Shown here: positions 17,150-25,848 of the stretch, in pieces | Layout of the letters: each line of letters starts with the position of its first letter | Numbering within the stretch: position 1 is the first letter of the stretch | DNA from: CAYNRE01 sp964399535 | GTDB taxonomy: Bacteria; Planctomycetota; Planctomycetia; Pirellulales; CAYNRE01 | Direction: 5' to 3' | Assembly (NCBI GenBank): GCA_964399535.1 | Contig: CAYNRE010000071.1 | Coordinates: 310,001 to 374,000, forward strand | Length of the DNA stretch: 64,000 nt | Made by a program: the position numbers and the translations under genes | The notes under the pieces: generated by a model | The model's input: only the letters and a program-made list of their open reading frames with translations | What the model was told of the DNA's origin: nothing | Databases searched by the model: none

Positions 17150-17584
17150 CTAGCTCGGGACTTGACTCTGAATCTGGCCGAACCGTTGAAAATCGGCGGC
17201 ATTCAGCGTCAACAGTTGCGAGATTCCGTAACTCTCCATGATGGCCACTAGGCGGACATCGTGGACCTTGACACCGGTCACGCTGTGTTGGGCAACCAAT
17301 TGCTTCCACCGAGCATAGGATTCTGGCGATTCGGTCAGCACGTCGCAGAACTGCTCGATCGCGCTGATGCGCCGCCAGACTCGCTCGATTGGATGCCCAT
17401 ACCCTCCTCTGGCTGAAGCAGGGCGAGTCGACACGTTCCAGAACTCGGCGATGTTCTGCGAAGCGGTTACCAGCCGTTCTCCATTTCGCACGAGACGGCG
17501 CAGCGTGGCGCGAATCCCCGCGTGATAAGGATCGCTGCGGTCAAAGACTCGCAACAGAACACCTGTGTCAATCAGGTGTGCCAT
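17150..17584 (-). CDS. PIN-domain toxin (VapC-like)
   Basis: 144-aa PIN ribonuclease: first Asp in HLIDTGVLL (residue 6), Glu in QNIAEFWNV (about residue 47), later acidic position in VKVHDVRLVA and T/N-A-A-D-F near the C-terminus, the usual four-residue metal site. VapC toxins cleave tRNA or rRNA to stop growth. Its ATG overlaps the antitoxin stop (TAATG), standard for toxin-antitoxin operons. Likely plasmid stabilisation. Confidence 0.85.
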   Translation of the reverse strand: MAHLIDTGVLLRVFDRSDPYHAGIRATLRRLVRNGERLVTASQNIAEFWNVSTRPASARGGYGHPIERVWRRISAIEQFCDVLTESPESYARWKQLVAQHSVTGVKVHDVRLVAIMESYGISQLLTLNAADFQRFGQIQSQVPS

Positions 17585-17823
17585 TAGTCGTGGTCGGCAT
17601 AGATGTCGGCCCGGGAAAAGTCGGCGGGGAGTCCGGGCGTGTCGGTCGCCTCTGAGTCGATGAGTCGGTCCAAGTCATCGGCGGAAATACGCGGCAGCTT
17701 GGCGTGGTCTCCGTTCTCGCGACGGAGAAGATGCTTGACGTACTCGTCAATGGACAAACCCTGTGCCGCCGCCTGCGCAGCCAAGGATTCTGCGGTCCGG
17801 TCATCGAGATTCACGTGCGCCAT
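17584..17823 (-). CDS. Antitoxin partner of PIN toxin
   Basis: 79-aa acidic protein with an N-terminal ribbon-helix-helix-like segment (HVNLDDRTAESLAAQAAAQG-LSIDEYVKHLL) and an acidic, likely unfolded C-terminus that would wrap around the toxin. Encoded first in the pair, overlapping the toxin start by one base. Such antitoxins usually repress their own promoter, expected in the gap upstream (17824-18098), where I see no gene. Confidence 0.8.
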   Translation of the reverse strand: MAHVNLDDRTAESLAAQAAAQGLSIDEYVKHLLRRENGDHAKLPRISADDLDRLIDSEATDTPGLPADFSRADIYADHD

Positions 17824-18098
17824 GGCAATTCAATGCTCCCTACTCCGCAATCATACCACGACTACGCTCTGGGCGGAAACTTGAAACCCGGTGGTCTTCG
17901 CAAACGCCGAAATTTCAGGGTATTGCGCCGTCCGTGGGATGCGACAAACGAGGAAAGAGACTGCCGGGCAGGGTAAGAGCATGCCGTCCGCCCGGATGGG
18001 GCCTCGATGGCCGCATCGGCCAGCAAAGTAGAAAGAGGCGTCGCTTGGTGCGGCGAAAAAACGCTGATGCCTCTTCGTCCGAAACGTTCAGACTTCGA

Positions 18099-18362
18099 CT
18101 ACGCGGCGTCCTGTTCTTGGAGCGCCTTACGTTCCTCCTGTTGCTCGTGGATCCAAAGGTAGACCTGATGGCACACCTTCTCCACGATGGGCAGCTCGTC
18201 GCGGCCAAAGGTCGCGGTCGAGTCCCACTTGCCCTGCTCGTCCTTGTACAAACGCTGAAGCGAAATGCCGTAGCGGATTCCGTTGTTCTGCGTCTGGTTC
18301 TCGAAGATGGCCGCCTTGACGTTCGCCAGGCGGACTTCGTGCACGGGACGTTGCTTGGCCAT
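18099..18362 (-). CDS. Small conserved-type hypothetical protein
   Basis: 87-aa protein: HEVRLANVKAAIFENQTQNNGIRY, then LYKDEQGKWDSTATFGRDELPIVEKV and a charged Gln/Glu-rich tail. The pattern of beta strands followed by a helix resembles small proteins common near planctomycete plasmid genes, possibly nucleic-acid binding, but no function is established. GAGGTG lies upstream of the ATG. It stands alone. Confidence 0.7.
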   Translation of the reverse strand: MAKQRPVHEVRLANVKAAIFENQTQNNGIRYGISLQRLYKDEQGKWDSTATFGRDELPIVEKVCHQVYLWIHEQQEERKALQEQDAA

Positions 18363-18924
18363 GAAACACCTCTACTTTCCAAAAGAGAATCCGCACCAAA
18401 CGGGCCTCTTGGGAGGTGTTATGGAGCCAGCAGTCGCGCGTGTGCTTTACGTCTGGGCGTCGGTTGCTGTGGCTATGTCGGATGGGACCAGCGCGCTTGG
18501 CGGGTATTCGCTCTGGAACAAGAGGCCTGCCAGTCCCCTTCCCCGGTTTGGCTGAATTGTCAGGACGATCGGGTATCGCGAAGTCCGGTGGCTTCAAAGT
18601 CGTGCTGGCTCCGCCCGTGCCAACTTGCGCCAATCCATGCCGCTCGCTGACAGAGAAAGCGGTTAGATTTGAAGCGCCCGTGTAGCGCGGCAATGACGGA
18701 ATCGCCCCAAGTCATTGGTGGGCAAGGACTACCGGCAACCGGGCCACGGGTGGGAGTCCGGAGGCGCCCGGTCGATCGCTAACGTAGGTTCGGTGTTGTC
18801 GACCGAAGCGAGTTGCGGCGAGGTGTTCGCCGCGTCGAGCGATCGGACCGAATGCAGGTTGGTAACATGCGGTCATTCCATCCGCGAGCCAGGCCCTCCG
18901 CCCGCTGCATTCGACCGAAGCCGG
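18363..18924. other. Intergenic region, no gene seen
   Basis: About 560 bp between the small hypothetical gene and the decayed efflux-channel gene. Open frames here are short or antisense extensions of the neighbouring pseudogene, with no convincing ribosome-binding site or protein-like composition. Confidence 0.5.
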
Positions 18925-19540
18925 TTATTCCGCGGCTTGGCCGGTCGCCCCAAGAGGGCCGGCGATGACGCGCTCAAGTTCCGCGATCTGGCGATGATGC
19001 TCTACTTCCGCTTCGATCGTGCGCTCGCGGATCATGATGAGCTGGCGTTGTGCTTCGACAAGCCGCAGAAAGTCCAGCGAGCCCGCCATGTAGCTGTTCT
19101 TGGCGGTATTGAAACTGGCTTGCGGAGCCAGCACGACTCGGTTGCGGAGGATTTCGAGACTCTGCTGGGCTGCAATGGCGCGCTCGTAGGCTGCTTGGAC
19201 TTCAAAGCCGATATGCGCGACGAGGCGATCGATCGTGGCGCGCTGTTGCCCCGCCCGCGCGGAGGCCTCGCGCACAGCCGCCCGACGACGCTCTTGCGCC
19301 AGCGGCACATTGAGCGTCACGCCGACCTGGCCTTGCAACTGCTGCTGGGGTGATTGCCAGAAAGTGTCGTAACGTCCGACAAGTTCGAGATCGGGCTTGA
19401 ATTCGCGACAGGCCAGGGCCACCGACGCCTGCTCGGCTCGAAATCGTTGCTAGGCGGCCGCCAGGTCGGGGCGTTGCGAGAACGCTTGGCCCGCCAGCGT
19501 CTCCGCAGGCGCAATGCGCCCAGTCGCAGCGCTATTGTGC
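18925..19540 (-). pseudogene. Truncated TolC/CzcC-type outer-membrane efflux channel
   Basis: C-terminal half of an outer-membrane efflux protein, nearly identical in layout to the intact gene at 28283: QRPDLAAA, RAEQASVALACREFKPDLEL, GRYDTFWQSP and SLDFLRLVEAQRQLI all have direct counterparts. An in-frame TAG (19450-19452) replaces the residue after QRPDLAAA, and the N-terminal half is missing. It is a dead relic of a duplicated metal-efflux operon. Confidence 0.85.
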
Positions 19541-19679
19541 GGTCTTGAACGACAGTCTGCTGGGCTCCATGGGCCCGCCCGTGAAACTCATCGTCAAAGG
19601 CCAACAGGTATTCCTGTGTTATGAGGGCTGCCAGAAGCGGGCTTTGGCTGTTCCGCAGGCAACCTTGGCCAAAGTCAAT
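19533..19679 (+). pseudogene. Fragment of CusB-type adaptor C-terminus
   Basis: About 48 codons on the plus strand encode LLGSMGPPVKLIVKGQQVFL-CYEGCQKRAL, the C-terminal metal-binding tail seen intact in the adaptor at 25849 (PLGSMGVPLRVELEGRTVYL-CCAACKEEAL). No start and no rest of the gene. It abuts the opposite-strand channel fragment, so both ends were joined by rearrangement. Confidence 0.7.
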
Positions 19680-19708
19680 AAGTGGCGGCTGTGCGCGACT
19701 GACGGCAG

Positions 19709-20419
19709 TCAGCCGTTTCCTTCGGTCTTTCGACCAGAATATAGACAGACCTCACCAAACGCCGTGGCGACGCGACCTGTGACGCGAAAGTCGGCGAAGC
19801 CCGCTTGCCGGGCGTAGTCGACCAGCTTGCCAGCGGCGCTATCCTGTGTGGTCGCAAAACCATCCAGTAGTTGAACGCCGTAAAACGCCAATCGCATGAG
19901 GCGCGTCGAGGGTTTCCCCCAATCTGCAACATGTAGGCGTCCGCCCTGCCGAAGCACGCGGTACACCTCGCCGAGCGCTCGCTGTTTGGCTTGCGGAAGC
20001 AGGTGATGAAACAGCAGGCTGGAGACGACTCGATCGAAGCTTCCGTCACAAAACGGCAACGACGTCGCGGACCCATGCACGAATTCGACCGATGCACTCG
20101 CCCGCGCCGCTTTGCGGCGGGCCAAGTCCAAAATGCGGTGGTCTGCGTCCAGGCCAACGATCCGTGCCGCGGGCGCCCGCATGCGTAGGTCGATTGTCAA
20201 GGAGCCTGTGCCGCATCCGAGATCCAGTACGCGACGAGCGTCTGCGTCGAGCAACTGCGATACCAGCCTAGGTTTGAACGTCGCTTCACGCGTCGTCCAG
20301 CGTAAAATCGGATCGTAGAGTCCCGTCAACCAATGGTAGCCCAGGGCAGGAATAAGTCGTTCTGTCGTGGCGATCGATCGTGGTGGACCGCTGCTCACTC
20401 CCTGGGGTTCATCGTTCAT
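19709..20419 (-). CDS. Class I SAM-dependent methyltransferase
   Basis: 236-aa methyltransferase with motif I VLDLGCGTGSLT (about residue 62-73), the acidic loop GLDADH, motif IV-type RVVSSLLFHHL and GGRLHVADWG. It fits the Methyltransf_11/25 group, cytosolic, substrate unknown. ATG 20419 is preferred to an upstream TTG. It lies at the 3' end of the cus-like gene set; methyltransferases like this often accompany metal or metalloid resistance, but a metal role is inference. Confidence 0.87.
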   Translation of the reverse strand: MNDEPQGVSSGPPRSIATTERLIPALGYHWLTGLYDPILRWTTREATFKPRLVSQLLDADARRVLDLGCGTGSLTIDLRMRAPAARIVGLDADHRILDLARRKAARASASVEFVHGSATSLPFCDGSFDRVVSSLLFHHLLPQAKQRALGEVYRVLRQGGRLHVADWGKPSTRLMRLAFYGVQLLDGFATTQDSAAGKLVDYARQAGFADFRVTGRVATAFGEVCLYSGRKTEGNG

Positions 20420-20731
20420 CGGCTTCGCACTTCCAAAGAGTGCCAACGTACTCGACGGACAAGCGTGCCGCGGGCCTGTTTCGTAGGTCGAACCCGTTCA
20501 TCGTGCGTTTACGCGATGCGGCAACTGATCGTAGTGGGGCGGATTCGACGAATGCTTGCAACGACCTATAGATCGATGCGCCCGGATTGACCGTGTCACA
20601 CAGAACTTGGACCTGTGACAACTGGCCTTCCGTTGGTCGGCCTGGGTTTGTTCCAGGCGCAGCGCTGTATGACGTATTCCGTCCGACGGTGAACGCAGGA
20701 TGGCTGGAGTCCATGGATTTTGCGTTCGATG
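20420..20731. other. Intergenic region, no gene seen
   Basis: 312 bp upstream of the methyltransferase gene. The open frame on the minus strand here lacks protein-like composition and a ribosome-binding site. A promoter for the methyltransferase may lie here. Confidence 0.4.
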
Positions 20732-21391
20732 CTATTCGGGAGACACGGTGACGAACATCAACGGCTGCGCCAGGAAACGAGCGCGACAAGTGGCCGAGCA
20801 GAAGTAATAGGGGTGGCCAAGGTATTCAGCGAGAAGATTCGCCGGATCCGCTCGAACGGCCATGCCGCACACCGGATCTAGGGCAGGAATAGGCTCCCCA
20901 GCGGCGGTTTCGCGTGTGAAGCGCAACAGCGTCTTGGCGAAAAGGACCAATTGTTCTTCGATCCAAATGGTCACCTCTTCCTCATCGACTTCCTCCAGAG
21001 GACCTTCCCACCGCGAAAACCGCTCGAACCTCATGAACGCGGGTGAAATGTGTGTCTCACGGAGGAGGACGAGCGACCGGCGACCGTAGTCGGGAAACAA
21101 CTGGAAGTCGAGGCGTGCGTTGCACGGGAACCGCTCTTGATACCCCAGGAACACGCTGCGTGCATTCCGTGGGTTGTGCCGCGCGAGATGAGCGTTCTCG
21201 AATAGCTGCACCAAGGTGGTCAGACGTGGTTCGATGACCGCCTGGAACAGCCGGTCTGCAATGTCCCAGAACCGCGTTTCCCAATGGTCTTGTTCAGCCA
21301 TGAGCCTTGCTAGGTCCGCTGGTTTGCAGGGCTCTTCAAGGGTGCTCATGGCAGCGCGAAGTCTTTCGCGGAAGTCGTCTATGCTCGCCAT
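20732..21391 (-). CDS. Hypothetical protein with C-terminal YHS metal-binding domain
   Basis: 219 aa. Residues 1-165 are an unrecognised helical domain (ADRLFQAVIEPRLTTLVQLF and so on). Residues ~170-215 form a YHS domain: DPVCGMAV, then EYLGHPYYFCSATCRARFL, with the Cys-x-x-x-Cys pair expected to bind soft metals such as copper. GGAGGTGA precedes the ATG. Placed between the formyltransferase and methyltransferase downstream of cusA, it probably senses or buffers metal in the cytoplasm. Confidence 0.8.
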   Translation of the reverse strand: MASIDDFRERLRAAMSTLEEPCKPADLARLMAEQDHWETRFWDIADRLFQAVIEPRLTTLVQLFENAHLARHNPRNARSVFLGYQERFPCNARLDFQLFPDYGRRSLVLLRETHISPAFMRFERFSRWEGPLEEVDEEEVTIWIEEQLVLFAKTLLRFTRETAAGEPIPALDPVCGMAVRADPANLLAEYLGHPYYFCSATCRARFLAQPLMFVTVSPE

Positions 21392-21458
21392 ATGTCACCT
21401 CCGAATGAGCGTAGAGTGAATCGTCGTCACCCTCGTGGGAGTCCAATTACCGTTCTGT

Positions 21459-22295
21459 TCACCGACTCTCCGCCTGACTTGGTCCATGCGACTGCTGAAG
21501 TGCGAAATGCTCGATCGTACCGCACTGGTCGGGCAATGGTCGGCGGCGCAACCGCCAGCGACAGGCCACATCATGCCAAATCCGTCGATCCGCCTCACGG
21601 TGCAGGACTCCGGTTCCCTCTAGGCGAAGTCCCTCCGGCCACGGCGGGCCGCCCGCGATAAAGTCGACGACAAGATGGGCAGCACTGCGAGCCGCCTTAG
21701 CGAGCACGCTAACTTCATCGTCTGAGGGATTAACGCTCAGAATTTCACGGGCAACCACTTTCCCCGTGTCGATGCCCTCGTCCAGACGATGGATCGTCAC
21801 GCCCAAAGCCGACCTGTCTCGGTCGTAGAGAGCCCAGAAGAGACAATGTTCGCCGCGATGATCCGGTGCAACGCCACGGTGAACGTTTATGGCCCCATAT
21901 CTTGTGACGTTGAAGGTTGCCGGCTTCAGAATCGGAGCCGCCGAGGTAATCAAGAAATCCGGTGCGAGCTGTTGGAGCAGTTCCGCGCCGCGACCGGCGT
22001 TGACTTCCCGAGAAAGGATCGGCGTCACCGAGATCAACGTCTCGGGATCGGGCGGACTGCCCAATTGCAGCGCGAGTTGTGCCTCGACCCAGGTCCGCCG
22101 ACGAGCGAAGTACAATCGCCGCTCCAGGCCGCGAATCAGCGTGTCCACAGGTCGCCGAAACATCTTCCTGCGGCCCGCCCGCTGGTTGGAATCCCAACGC
22201 ACGCGGATCACATGGGATAGCCGGCCGCCGCGGCTCAACTCCTGAATTAGGTAGCGGTCAAACGCCCCACAACTCGAAAGCACGACGATTCTCAT
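21459..22295 (-). CDS. Formyltransferase-family protein coupled to cusA
   Basis: 278-aa protein with a formyl-transferase N-domain: RIVVLSSCGAFDRYLIQEL, PDFLITSAAPIL, and the core INVHRGVAPDHRGEHCLFWAL followed by GVTIHRLDEGIDTGKVV. The Asn-His pair and the late Asp of the fold are present; the usual H-P-S/G is H-R-G. Its ATG overlaps the cusA stop (ATGA), so it is translated with the pump. Substrate unknown: methionyl-tRNA formyltransferase is unlikely given the length and missing C-terminal domain. Confidence 0.82.
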   Translation of the reverse strand: MRIVVLSSCGAFDRYLIQELSRGGRLSHVIRVRWDSNQRAGRRKMFRRPVDTLIRGLERRLYFARRRTWVEAQLALQLGSPPDPETLISVTPILSREVNAGRGAELLQQLAPDFLITSAAPILKPATFNVTRYGAINVHRGVAPDHRGEHCLFWALYDRDRSALGVTIHRLDEGIDTGKVVAREILSVNPSDDEVSVLAKAARSAAHLVVDFIAGGPPWPEGLRLEGTGVLHREADRRIWHDVACRWRLRRRPLPDQCGTIEHFALQQSHGPSQAESR

Positions 22296-25200
22296 GTCGT
22301 CTCCTTCGTTTCCTTCGCGAGAAGAGAAGTCGCCTGGAGTCCTCGCTGTCGTCGGCGCAGCTTCCACTCCTCCACCGCACAGTAGATGCAGGGCACGATG
22401 AACATCGTGAGGGCGGACATCACCATGCCGCCCATCGACGGAATCGCCATTGGCCGCATCACGTCCGAGCCGCGCCCCTCGACCAGGAACACCGGCAACA
22501 GGCCAATGACCGTGGTGGCCGTGGTGATCAGGCTGGGGCGAATCCGCTTCGAGCCCGCTTCCACTACCAGTTCGCGAACTTCAACCACCGACCTGGGCTC
22601 CTGTTTGTCAAAAAGTTGCGTGAGATAGGTAGCTACCAGGACGCTGTCGTCTTCGGCCACGCCGAACAGGGCAATAAACCCCACCCACACCGCGACGCTG
22701 ATGTTGTAGCCCCACAAGGCCAGCATGATGAATCCGCCGCAAGCGGAGACCAGCACGTCCGAAAACACCACCAGCGCCAGCCACCAGCGATTGAAGCCCA
22801 GGTACAGCAGCACGAACTGCGCCGCCAGGCAAAGCGGCACCAGGAGCTTGAGCCGTTTCATCGCCCGGACTTGGTTCTCGAACTGGCCGGACCATTTGTA
22901 GTAGTAGCCGGGCGGGAATTTCAGTTCTCCGCTGGCGATGCGGCTTTGGATCAGCGCCTCGGCGTCTTCGACCACGCTGACCTCGTCACGGTCGCGCGTG
23001 TTCAGCGTGACGTAGCCGACCAGCAGGGCGTTCTCGCTCTTGATTTCCTGTGGCCCCACGGTATAGGCGATTTCCGCGACTTGCGTGATGGGGATGTGTG
23101 CCCCGTCGGCCGCTGGAATCAGCACCTGCTGGAGGTCTTCCAAGTTGTCGCGCAGCTCCCGCGGATAGCGGACGCGGATGGGGTACCGCTCGCGCCCCTC
23201 GACCGAGGTGCTCAAGTTCTCGCCGCCGATGGCAATTTCGATGGCGTCTTGCACGTCGCGAATGTTCACGCCATAGCGGGCGATCTTTTCCCGGTCGATG
23301 CGGAATTCGATGTATGGCTTGCCGGTGATACGATCGGCCACGACGTCGGTCGCGCCGGGCACCTCGCGCAGCAGAGGCTCCAATTGCAAGCCGATGCGCT
23401 CGATCTCGCCCAGGTCCGAGCCAAAAATCTTGATTCCCATCATGGCCCGAAACCCGCTCTGCAGCATCACGATCCGCGTTTGAATGGGTTGCAGCCATGT
23501 GGGCAGGACGCCGGGAATGTCGGTCTTCTGCTGCAGTTCCGCGAGGATCTCCTGCTTCGTGATCGGGCGCGCCTCCGGCCGCAGCCAGGCCAACGGGGCC
23601 TTGAGCCAATCGGGCCAATTGGAGAAGAACCGCGAGACGCGTACCTGGCGCCACTGGGCCTGCGGCTTGAGCATGATGATGGTCTCGATCATGCCTATCG
23701 GAGCGGGGTCGAGAGCGGATTCGGCGCGTCCAAGTTTACCCACGCAGACGTCCACCTCCGGGACCGTGCGAATGGCCCGATCCTGCGTGGCGATCACTTC
23801 GAGTGCCGCTGTCAATGATCCGGCGGGCACCAGTGAGGGCATGAACAACAACGACCCCTCGTCCAAGGCCGGCATGAACTCGCGTCCCAGGCCGGGAAAG
23901 CGGTGTTTCAGGCCGCTCCAGATGGCCCAATGATTGAGGTTGATCCCCGTCCGGCCTACGACGGATTCCACAGGCACAGCCACGCGGCCGAAGCCCAACC
24001 AGGTGACGACCCCCAGTGCCAGCGCCATGAGCGGCAGGGACAGAAACCCTGCCTTGTGCCGCAGCACCCAGCGCAGCGTGGGGACGTAGACCGAGAGCAC
24101 CAGTCGCGAAACCACGTTTTCTTCCAGTGGCAGCAACCGTTCCCGCGTAGCCCGATACACGACCAAGGCCACGCCGATCCCCACAGCGCCCGCCAACAGC
24201 CAGCCGCGAAACCAGGGCATCGGTTCCGTCAATAACGTGGAGCGAATCAACCCGCCCGTCAGCAGCACGGCGACAACCCCAAGGACCAACGCGAGCGCCA
24301 GGCTCGCGCGGCGCGGCCAATGCGTGGGTTTCAGCAGGTAGTAGGCCAGGACCGGGGTCACGGTGATCGCCAGCACGGCCGAGGCGGTGATGGCGAACGT
24401 CTTGGTATAGGCCAAGGGATGAAAGAGCTTGCCTTCCTGATCCATCAGGGCAAACACGGGAAAGAAGGAAACGATGGTGTTCGACACGGCGGTGAGGATC
24501 GCTCCACCCACTTCGTGCGCCCCTTCCTCGACGCACTGAAAATACGACTTCGAGCCGTCGTTCTGGGCCACATGGCGATAGATGTTCTCGGTCATAATCA
24601 CCGCCATGTCGGCTACGTCGCCAATGGCAATTGCCAACCCAGCCAGCGACATGATGTTCGAATCGACTCCCATCAGGTACATGACGAGAAACGACATCGC
24701 CACGCTGAGCGGCAAGGTGCTGATGATGGTCAGCGAACTGCGCAGGTGCAGCAGGAACACGAACACCACCAAGGCCGCACAAAGGGCCTCCTCGGTGAGC
24801 GCCTCGCGGAGGGTGTCCATCGTTTCATAAATGATTCCGGTGCGGTCATAGAACGGCACGATCCGCACCTTCGACGTGCGGCCGTCGGCCAATTGCTTCT
24901 CGGGCAGTCCGGGCTCGATCTCCTTGAGCTTCTCCTTGACCCGGCGAATCACCGCCAACGGGTTTTCGCCGTACCGCATCACGACCACGCCCCCGACCGT
25001 TTCATGGCCGTCTTTGTCGAGCGCCCCGCGGCGAAAATCGGGGCCCAGCGTCACTTGGGCCACGTTCTTAACGTAGAGCGGCGTGCCGCCGCTGGCCCGC
25101 AGGACTACGTTTTCCAAGTCGGTGGTGCTCTTCAGAAACCCGATGCCGCGGATGAAGAACTCGATCTGGTTGATTTCGATCACCTTGGCGCCGACGTCGA

Positions 25201-25837
25201 TATTCGAGTTCCGCACCGCCTCGGTGATCTCAGGCAGGGTGACGCCGTGGGCCCGCATCTTCACGGGGTCTACGTCGATCTGATACTGCTTGACGTAGCC
25301 GCCGGCAGAGGCCACTTCCGAGACCCCTTCTACGGCATTGAGTTGGTAGCGGACGTACCAGTCCTGGATCGTCCGCAGTTCGGCCAGGTCGAAGCCGGTC
25401 CCTTCGACCGTGTACCAAAACACCTGTCCGAGCGCCGTCGCATCGGGCCCCAGCACCGGTTCCACCCCTTGCGGCAACCGGCTGCGAGCCACGTTGAGCC
25501 GCTCCAGCACTCGGCTACGGGCCCAATAGTAGTCGAAGGAGTCGTGAAAAATCACAAACACCATCGAAAAGCCAAAACCCGACGCGGAGCGGATCACCTT
25601 GACGCCCGGCGTTCCTTCCAAGGCGATCGTCAGCGGATAGGTCACCTGATCGTCCACATCCTGCGGGCTGCGGCCCGGCCAGTCGGCGAAGACAATGACC
25701 TGTTTCTCGCCGATGTCCGGCAGCGCATCGATGGGGATTCTGTTCAGGGCATACCAGCCGCCAAGCATCGCTGCCCCCGCCGCCAGAAAGACCAGCAAGG
25801 CGTGCGTCAGACACCAGGAAATCACTCGGTTGACCAT
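22292..25837 (-). CDS. cusA: CusA-type heavy-metal RND efflux pump
   Basis: 1181-aa inner-membrane HME-RND transporter. The N-terminus reads RIPIDALPDIGEKQVIVFAD-W, followed by LRTIQDWYVRYQLN and GYVKQYQIDVDP, typical of Cu(I)/Ag(I) pumps; two sets of TM bundles (about residues 330-560 and 1000-1160) and large periplasmic loops are evident. It would use proton influx to expel monovalent copper or silver through the adaptor and TolC-like channel of the same operon. ATG 25837 has AGGGAG 8 nt upstream; a TTG two codons earlier is less likely. Somewhat longer than the ~1040-aa norm, with extra sequence after TM helix 6. Confidence 0.93.
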   Translation of the reverse strand: MVNRVISWCLTHALLVFLAAGAAMLGGWYALNRIPIDALPDIGEKQVIVFADWPGRSPQDVDDQVTYPLTIALEGTPGVKVIRSASGFGFSMVFVIFHDSFDYYWARSRVLERLNVARSRLPQGVEPVLGPDATALGQVFWYTVEGTGFDLAELRTIQDWYVRYQLNAVEGVSEVASAGGYVKQYQIDVDPVKMRAHGVTLPEITEAVRNSNIDVGAKVIEINQIEFFIRGIGFLKSTTDLENVVLRASGGTPLYVKNVAQVTLGPDFRRGALDKDGHETVGGVVVMRYGENPLAVIRRVKEKLKEIEPGLPEKQLADGRTSKVRIVPFYDRTGIIYETMDTLREALTEEALCAALVVFVFLLHLRSSLTIISTLPLSVAMSFLVMYLMGVDSNIMSLAGLAIAIGDVADMAVIMTENIYRHVAQNDGSKSYFQCVEEGAHEVGGAILTAVSNTIVSFFPVFALMDQEGKLFHPLAYTKTFAITASAVLAITVTPVLAYYLLKPTHWPRRASLALALVLGVVAVLLTGGLIRSTLLTEPMPWFRGWLLAGAVGIGVALVVYRATRERLLPLEENVVSRLVLSVYVPTLRWVLRHKAGFLSLPLMALALGVVTWLGFGRVAVPVESVVGRTGINLNHWAIWSGLKHRFPGLGREFMPALDEGSLLFMPSLVPAGSLTAALEVIATQDRAIRTVPEVDVCVGKLGRAESALDPAPIGMIETIIMLKPQAQWRQVRVSRFFSNWPDWLKAPLAWLRPEARPITKQEILAELQQKTDIPGVLPTWLQPIQTRIVMLQSGFRAMMGIKIFGSDLGEIERIGLQLEPLLREVPGATDVVADRITGKPYIEFRIDREKIARYGVNIRDVQDAIEIAIGGENLSTSVEGRERYPIRVRYPRELRDNLEDLQQVLIPAADGAHIPITQVAEIAYTVGPQEIKSENALLVGYVTLNTRDRDEVSVVEDAEALIQSRIASGELKFPPGYYYKWSGQFENQVRAMKRLKLLVPLCLAAQFVLLYLGFNRWWLALVVFSDVLVSACGGFIMLALWGYNISVAVWVGFIALFGVAEDDSVLVATYLTQLFDKQEPRSVVEVRELVVEAGSKRIRPSLITTATTVIGLLPVFLVEGRGSDVMRPMAIPSMGGMVMSALTMFIVPCIYCAVEEWKLRRRQRGLQATSLLAKETKETT

Positions 25838-25848
25838 GGCCAAGCTCC

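Noticed and set aside
18715..19353. 212-aa plus-strand frame
   Set aside because: Antisense to the channel pseudogene, whose homology to the intact copy is clear.
22079..23818. 579-aa open frame on the plus strand
   Set aside because: Antisense to cusA and the formyltransferase; low-complexity His/Arg composition.
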